The notes beneath the pieces were generated by a model. That model saw only the letters and a program-made list of their open reading frames with translations, was not told the DNA's origin and ran no database searches. From Clytia hemisphaerica (taxonomy: Eukaryota; Cnidaria; Hydrozoa; Leptothecata; Clytiidae): a stretch of 64,000 bases of DNA. The position numbers and the translations under genes were made by a program. The stretch spans positions 473,003-537,002 of the forward strand of contig CACVBU010000468.1 of the NCBI GenBank assembly GCA_902728285.1, written 5' to 3'. Numbering within the stretch: the first letter of the stretch is position 1; every line of letters starts with the position of its first letter. Below are positions 58,016 to 64,000 of the stretch, piece by piece.

Positions 58016-61000
58016 ATGGAGATTAAAGAAGCCTGTTTATCCTACTCCATCGTCAGCCTGGTGTATCAAATCACTATCATTACCATTATGTATTTGTGTA
58101 ACATCTCACCAATTAGTTCGAAAAGTATTACAACTTTTCTCATGGTTTTTATACCCCTGTCAATGATAGGATGTTATGTTTTGATCAAGTTGCTTCACTC
58201 CAAAGTTTCAAGTATCAAGAAAAGAAAAGACAGCTTTTCAGAGGTAAATTTTTGTATGTGTTTTAAATACCCAAATACCCAAAGGTTCCTTTTCCAATAG
58301 CCATTTGACCATTCTTTTTTCCTTGATTTCTCCACTTTTCCTGATTCTTCTGAGTATTATATATGTTTTAACAGGTAGTTATGATTTTTCAAATCGAGTG
58401 TTACAATATACTGATTCTTCCGGGTAATGGTTTCTTTTCTGTGACCGCAGTCGGAGCCGACCCAAAGGTTCCTTTTTCGATAGCCATCTGACCATTCTGT
58501 TTCCCCTTTTTTGATTCTTCTCTCAATTGCTGAGCACCAAGCAGAGAGGTATCTAATCAAGTACCATTTTTACTAAGTACCGTTTTGTGTTAAATCTTTG
58601 GTATACTGGCACTATGTTTGTCTTATTGAATCTTAGAAATACAAATTCGTTACAATATCAAGAAATTAGTCCCATAATTGTTTATAAAGCTGGGTGTCCA
58701 CTGGAAAAAACAAGTTCATGGCGAATTTGTTTGTCGCAAAAAAAAAATCTAGACAGATGTCTGGAATTAAAAACCTATTGTTTTATTTGCGATAGGGTGA
58801 AAAAAAATTAGTGATGAAAAATGAGTGATGAAAAATGAAAACGTTTTCATTGTAAATCGTTTATTATTTTTTAACTTCATCTTAAAAAAGAACAATAGGT
58901 TTTTAATTCCAAACATACGTCTGGATTTATTTTTTGCGACAGGTATTTGCGACGAACTTTTTTTTTCAGTGGACACCCAGCTTTATGTATTAGCCAAATA
59001 CTGGAGCCGCTCGCTGCGCTGCTGTGCGCAGCTTGTATGGACAAAAACTACTTTCGCTTTCGTTTTTAGGCGGCATTCACAGATATTTGGTCAGAAAACA
59101 GTGAGACTCCCCCTTCTTTTTACCAGCAAAAAATAGGAAAATAAGATTGGATTTATGTTGGAACTTAAATGGGATTTAAAGAAAAAGCCTCTTCCAAACA
59201 TGAAACGTTTATAAGCACTCATAGTTTGGGGGAATTTTCAATTATCCAGGCCTCAGTCTTTAGCCTATAGCCTATGAACTTTTTGTACTGTATATGCTTT
59301 ATTCGGGCTATTACTTTTCGTAAACAGACTTTTTCTGTTCACTTTGGGCCTCAGCTGATGAGTATGATAGGTAGATTGGGTTGGGAAATAGGTAAAAAGT
59401 AAAATTATACATAAACTAAAACATGTTTGAGTGTTTGAGAGTATTTTTACTTGACTTCATGTTATCTTTTTCTTATCTTTACCACCACAAAATTATCCAA
59501 CAGAATAAAATTTATAAAGTATTTTCAAGCAAAAAAATTTTGTACAAATTTTTATATTTAATGATATAGTAAAAACATCTCAAATTTTTTTCATTATAAT
59601 CCTTTGTGACAGTACTTTTTCTGTTGGGAAGTTGGAAGCTTTTCCACCGAACAGAATTTAGCACTGATAACTAATAATCCAAATAAAAAAATAATTTCAG
59701 ACAGTGCTTTAGGCATCATAACTTTGCCCGAAAATGTAATGACTACAAAGTGGATTTGTACTGTCAAGGGCTCTAACTTGGGACAGTCTGACAAAACATG
59801 GGACAGCAATTCGGCAATCATTTTACCGAACCTCCAAACTCATTATAATTAACATAGTCGCACATCATAGAAAACAAACTTCTTGTCAACAGAGATTGTC
59901 GACAGTGAAAATACAGTCCAGAAAGTCAACCATCCCATGATATGACCACTCGTACCAAGTTAGAGCCGTTGACGGTATGCCGGATATCCAAAACAATAAC
60001 AATCCATTATATTATGATATACACAGTCATGTCAATGTCGTAATCAATTTTTTGCGGTACCTCCAAAATTTCAGAATTTTTGGGCACTTTCTTCAGATTC
60101 GCTTATCATTTTCTTTTCCTGGATCCAATCCAAACCTGCACGTTAAATGTACCCCAAAATCAGTCACTTTTATAACATTATAACTCGGTCTTTGACGACT
60201 GGGAAGATTCGACGACAACGATGGTGTCTTTTCAGCCATTTTTGAGATGAATAAAATTAATCATGAAATTTTTGTTATCTTAAGGGATGGGTGAAACCAT
60301 CATGAAATTTTTGTTATCTTAAGGGATGGGTGAAACCATCATGTTTGAACTATGAGCCTATATCTTGGATATCTCTCTCATATCAAACTGTTCAATGCGA
60401 CCGAAAAAATCTTTCCCAGCTGAATTCCATGATAGGGAATGTTTGTGAAGCTAATAGTCATTGTTTGCACCAATATAAAGTTACTTCTGCAAGTTAGTAG
60501 TCTCTATCAACAGCTTTTGAAAGCAGCAAAATCGACAAAACTACTTGAGTGAAGTTTGTAAACAAAAAAGCAAGTTTCACACATTCATTATGTTCAAAAA
60601 GTATTGTCTGTTATTTCAATGTATGATAGAAGTCTATTCCAATACATTTGATGTTGGTTCCAAGCAGTATTCTTCTTCTTTCTTACCAAGAATCACCAAA
60701 TCTACTAAAAAAACACTGTTTTGCAGTGCTTCCCCAGCCTAAAATGTAAACAAAATGGCTTTCGCCTCGATTTTTGTCACGACACGCGCATCAACTGCAG
60801 CGCAGCGAGCGGCTCCAGAATTGGCTAATAGTCTATACCGGGATAGAAGGGACTTTCCTACTTCATGACCTCTGTTCCTCGTTTTTGATTGGTTTATGAA
60901 AAAAAAAATAATTAGGAATTTGAATTAGTTTAAAACCAGTCACGGGTATGAAAAATCATTTGAAATGCTTCCAGATCCACTTAAAATGGTTCTCCACTAG

Positions 61001-63931
61001 GAGGACGTTGATATTTTTCCTCAGCAAAGAGTTTGTTATCTTTTTTACAGGTGATGTTGTTGGTATTTACATTGGCGTCGTTTCTTGCTGGTTCAGTCCT
61101 GTTTCACGTGGTATCGATACTACTTGGAGCTCCTCTTATTGAGTAAGTTTAATGAATGAATAACCACCCATAAAAAAACTTTTGGTTAGCGAAAGGGTTA
61201 GCCAAAAGAAGACAAAGAAAGGGTTCCAATCATATCCTTTTTGTAGATACGCGTTATTACGTGACCTTGTAGTAGACCATTCATTGCGATTTCTTCTTAA
61301 CCCTAAACTACCTAGTGACCACATACGTGGACAAAACTCTTTGTGAGAACTGAGCTTCTGATATGAAAATTTCGGCAAAAATTGCTTGGAAACAAAGCTG
61401 CTTCATTATTAACTCTAGAATTTAGATTAAGGGCCATTACAGAGGAAGGGGAAGGTTACGTGGCGCTCATGATTTGACTGGATACAGGCTGTAAGGACCC
61501 AGGAGCGCTGCGACCCATGTTTCATTTGATAGCACCTAAAGAGGCGGTTCAATCGTGGTCGACTTTCTCTTGGAATGACCCTTAACTATGATTATAATAT
61601 CTCTTTTCTTTGCTTCTTTAGAAATGTAGAAGAAACGTTTTCACTTTCAATGTTGTGTTCTGCATTGACCGTTGTTCCATTGTTTATCACTCATGATGGA
61701 CGTTGGGATGATTTCCTGAGCTATCTTCCTGAAACTACGTAAGTTTGTAGAGAGAAGGTTCCGAATGTGTGGTATTCATGAATGCGGGTAATTTTCTATA
61801 CTAGAAGAAAGCCAAATACTGTGACACCGGGCAGTACAAGCCTCCCGGACGCCTCCCCGTTTAAAAAAAATAAAACATTTATGCCTTAGATGGTATCTTA
61901 TTAAGGAGCGATCCTTTTCATTTGATTCCAGTAGATCCTGAGTTCCAGCAGGTGGTCAACTTGTATTTTGCATACCGGTCTGCAAATCTCAAGGTCATAC
62001 CACTTTTTGGACCTACCCCGGTGGGGTGGAGGTCCTATAAATTAACCTTTGTCCGTTCGTCCGTTCGTTCGTTATTAGCTTTCCTCGTGATTGATTTTTT
62101 GCACAAAGATGTGTAACTATAAACCCTCGAATGTGACGGAGCCCGATTTTCGAAAAAAAAGTTTTTTGGGCAAATTTGGGCCAAAAACGGCTAAAAAACG
62201 GGTTTTTTGGACTTTGTGAAAAATTGGATCATTAACTTTTTCTGATTTTTTGCGTGAAAGTAGGCTACCATCATAGGTAAAAGATGGCTCAAGCAGATTT
62301 TTTCAAAAAAATTTTGTTGGCTCAAAAAACGCATGTGTATCTATAAGAATCACTATTAATAAGCATACATCAATGTTCTTAGTTAAATTACTCAATTTTT
62401 TTATGAGATAGATGTGTTTTTTTGCTCATGAGGGCTTACTTTTGAAGAATGTGTGTGTTTAGCCGTGATATTTTGGTTTCTTGGCGTGTTTTTATAGAAA
62501 AACTGGCCAAATTCGATATTTATTTATAAGCACATTATCAATATTACTTAGGTATTAGCTTTTCTCGAGATTGGCTGTTTGATTCTTTATGATTTTTTGC
62601 ACAAAGATGCATAACTATAAACCCTCGAATCAATGTTCTTAGCCAAATTACTCAATTTTTTGATGAGATAGATGTTTTTTTTGCTCACAAAGTCTTGAAT
62701 ATGAAAGAATATTTCAAGAGTATGAAATTTTGGTTTCTAAACGTTTTTTTTATAAGAAACAAACGACTAATTTTAATAGATCGTCACTATTTGTGTTCTG
62801 AATGATTGTTTAATGGTCACGCTCACGTAGATATCAATTATATATGTGTTAAATGCATAACCAGGTAGGTCTATAAAAGTATCACTTGTCAATATTGAGA
62901 TTTCGAGGGGGCCCCCAAGATGCTTCCCCCTAGCAACAAAATAGGTAGATGCTCGAAGGGTAAAGGTTAGAAATGTCAGTATACTGAAGAGGGGGTCATC
63001 AATTTATGTAACCTTTGAGTCGGAATTATTTGTAAACGTTGAATATGTTTTTCAGACTTAATAAGGTGGTAATTACGTCACTAAATGGACGTCCTAACCT
63101 TAAGGGCTCTGGACATACCCAATTTTTTGCCTTTACACCAACTTACATGGCAATTTCTGCATTTTAAAAAGATTAATGTATATCTTTTTTATATGTCCTG
63201 TTAAACATACCTTTTTAGAATTCCAAAATTGAAAAATTGAAAAGAAAAAATTTAAAGAAGAAGAAACGAAGAGTTTTTCGAAGAAGAGTATTTCACCTTT
63301 CAAAGCCCTAATCTTGGTAAAAATCAAACATTTTGGAATTTTTTTGGTTCAGGTGATATATCTATTTAGTATCGAAAAATACAATTTCAGAAAATTTTTG
63401 TGGAAGTATCTTTCCTTTAAAATTTCCAAAAAACCTCATTTTTGGCAATTTTCTGTACTAAATTTCCATTCGAAAACAGCTACAACTTGGGATGTTGCCA
63501 AATTGAAAATTTTAACTTAAAAAAAGTTTGAAACAGTAAAATGATTTCCCCAAGGAGATTAGACTTTTTTTATGAAAATTTTAGGAATAGCGTCGTTATG
63601 ACGTTTTATTAAGGTCCATGCCACATTTATTCCTTAATTACTCATGATGTAATTACTTAAATTTTTTCAAAAGCAAAAACATGAGGTTTTATCTTCAAAT
63701 TCTGAAATTGATTTTTCACTACGTCCAGAGCCCTTAAATGCTAAAACATCACAACTTCGAGAGGATATTATTTTCACCTTTCACCAAAAAAATTATTTTC
63801 ACTTTTTTTCTTAAATCAGATATGTACAGGATTCATTATCAGACTGTATCAAAATGGTGTCAGCATTTACAGTGATAGGGGCATGGGCAGGAGCTTTCCC
63901 AATCCCTTTGGACTGGGATCGAGATTGGCAG
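58016..63931 (+). CDS. PIGF: PIG-F, GPI ethanolamine phosphate transferase subunit (partial, exons 1-4)
   Basis: PIG-F is an ER multi-span membrane protein that stabilises PIG-O and PIG-G, which add ethanolamine phosphate to the GPI anchor precursor. Coding exons in the window: 58016-58243, 61051-61142, 61622-61738, 63820-63931; all GT/AG with consistent phase, 183 codons. Hydrophobic segments occupy about residues 9-30, 38-60, 78-105, 112-135 and 152-172. Family marks are [13 protein letters not shown] at the exon 2 end, the EETFSLSML segment, and the highly conserved [18 protein letters not shown] in exon 4. The last exon or exons (about 35-40 residues in the human protein) lie beyond 64000. 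Introns 1 and 3 are filled with transposon sequence. Confidence 0.94.
58283..58530. repeat. Imperfect direct duplication in PIGF intron 1
   Basis: AAGGTTCCTTTTNCNATAGC followed by CATNTGACCATTCT occurs at about 58283 and again at about 58465, 182 bp apart. Confidence 0.6.
58684..58984. mobile_element. Palindromic MITE with AAAGCTGGGTGTCCACTG ends
   Basis: The ends AAAGCTGGGTGTCCACTG / CAGTGGACACCCAGCTTT are perfect; inversion continues through GTTCNTNGCG and AAAACCTATTG blocks, so nearly the whole 300 bp can fold on itself. The duplication is ambiguous (TA, or TTTATAAA/TTTATGTA). Confidence 0.75.
59769..59964. mobile_element. Small TIR element, second copy of the 15527-15718 family
   Basis: The ends GGCTCTAACTTGGGAC and GTACCAAGTTAGAGCC are inverted with one mismatch. 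The interior is shared with the NEMF-intron copy. Confidence 0.7.
60261..60343. repeat. 41-bp perfect tandem duplication
   Basis: ATCATGAAATTTTTGTTATC plus TTAAGGGATGGGTGAAACC occurs twice in a row without a mismatch, so the duplication is recent. Confidence 0.9.
62005..62858. repeat. Interspersed repeat, copy 2 (see 49759-50613)
   Basis: It is in the same orientation and has the same terminal blocks as copy 1, without the inner insertion but with an internal repeat of the GCACAAAGATG(T/C)GTAACTATAAACCC segment. It lies in PIGF intron 3. Confidence 0.8.
63098..63739. mobile_element. TIR element with TTAAGGGCTCTGGAC ends, in PIGF intron 3
   Basis: TTAAGGGCTCTGGACATAC at the left is inverted at the right as GTCCAGAGCCCTTAA. 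The interior is AT-rich and non-coding. It ends 80 nt before PIGF exon 4. Confidence 0.6.
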
Positions 63932-63944
63932 GTCAGTATCAAAA

Positions 63945-64000
63945 TATACTTTTTTATAAGAACCAGTATAATTTTGCTGAGGCTCGGCTGTCCCTCTTTT
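63945..64000. mobile_element. Possible start of a TA-type MITE, cut by the window end
   Basis: TATACTTTTTTATAAGAACC directly after the PIGF exon 4 donor resembles the CACGTTTTTTTATAAGAAC terminus seen four times in NEMF introns. Confidence 0.3.

Larger units (their letters stand above)
58991..60826. mobile_element. TIR element with CTGGAGCCGCTCGCTGCGCT ends
   Basis: TTAGCCAAATACTGGAGCCG / CGGCTCCAGAATTGGCTAA and the adjoining GCGCAGCGAGCG are inverted ends. The 1.8-kb interior carries no transposase that I recognise and includes a nested small element (59769-59964). Confidence 0.7.

Noticed and set aside
58016..58300. PIGF exon 1 read as a complete 94-residue protein
   Set aside because: The reading beyond 58243 crosses a GTAAAT donor, and exon 2 at 61051 continues the PIG-F family sequence in phase.

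Overview
The window looks like AT-rich invertebrate metazoan nuclear DNA, most likely cnidarian and possibly hydrozoan. The evidence is GT-AG introns throughout, animal-type NEMF, MRPS18A, TPI and PIG-F proteins, a Penelope-like element with a GIY-YIG nuclease, and a short-LTR Ty3/gypsy-type element. The cnidarian placement is inference from protein flavour and repeat content; no similarity search was run.

Layout. 1-8 kb holds two orphan reading frames (a HIRAN-like protein and a PHD-finger-like exon) followed by large fold-back repeats. 8.5-29.6 kb (minus strand) is one complete host gene, NEMF/Rqc2, whose 29 exons I placed by splice signals and reading phase; they join without a frame error into 1,130 codons. 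Its introns are packed with small inverted-repeat transposons, and the largest intron carries a tRNA-Cys gene on the opposite strand. 30-53.7 kb has no host gene that I recognise. It is a nest of mobile elements: several long-TIR elements with 9-bp target duplications (30766-31263, 32727-35299, 36518-38663, 47779-49145), hAT-like MITEs with 8-bp duplications, a Ty3/gypsy-type LTR element with identical 147-bp LTRs (41310-46030), and a 5'-truncated Penelope-like fragment (52880-53700).

53.8-64 kb (plus strand) is a tight host gene run: MRPS18A (mitoribosomal protein mL66/bS18a family, 5 exons, exon 3 frame-disrupted), TPI (triosephosphate isomerase, intronless coding region) and the first four coding exons of PIGF (GPI-anchor synthesis), which runs off the window. 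Each of the three start codons sits 26-53 nt after a polypyrimidine-AG splice acceptor. This fits either 5'UTR introns or spliced-leader trans-splicing of a small gene cluster.

The genes do not form one pathway: NEMF acts in ribosome quality control, MRPS18A in mitochondrial translation, TPI in glycolysis, PIG-F in ER lipid-anchor assembly. The strongest points for follow-up are the young but frame-broken LTR element, the 9-bp-TSD family with palindrome arrays in its arms, the acceptor-before-ATG pattern, the MRPS18A exon 3 anomaly, and the HIRAN/PHD locus with its partial internal duplication.
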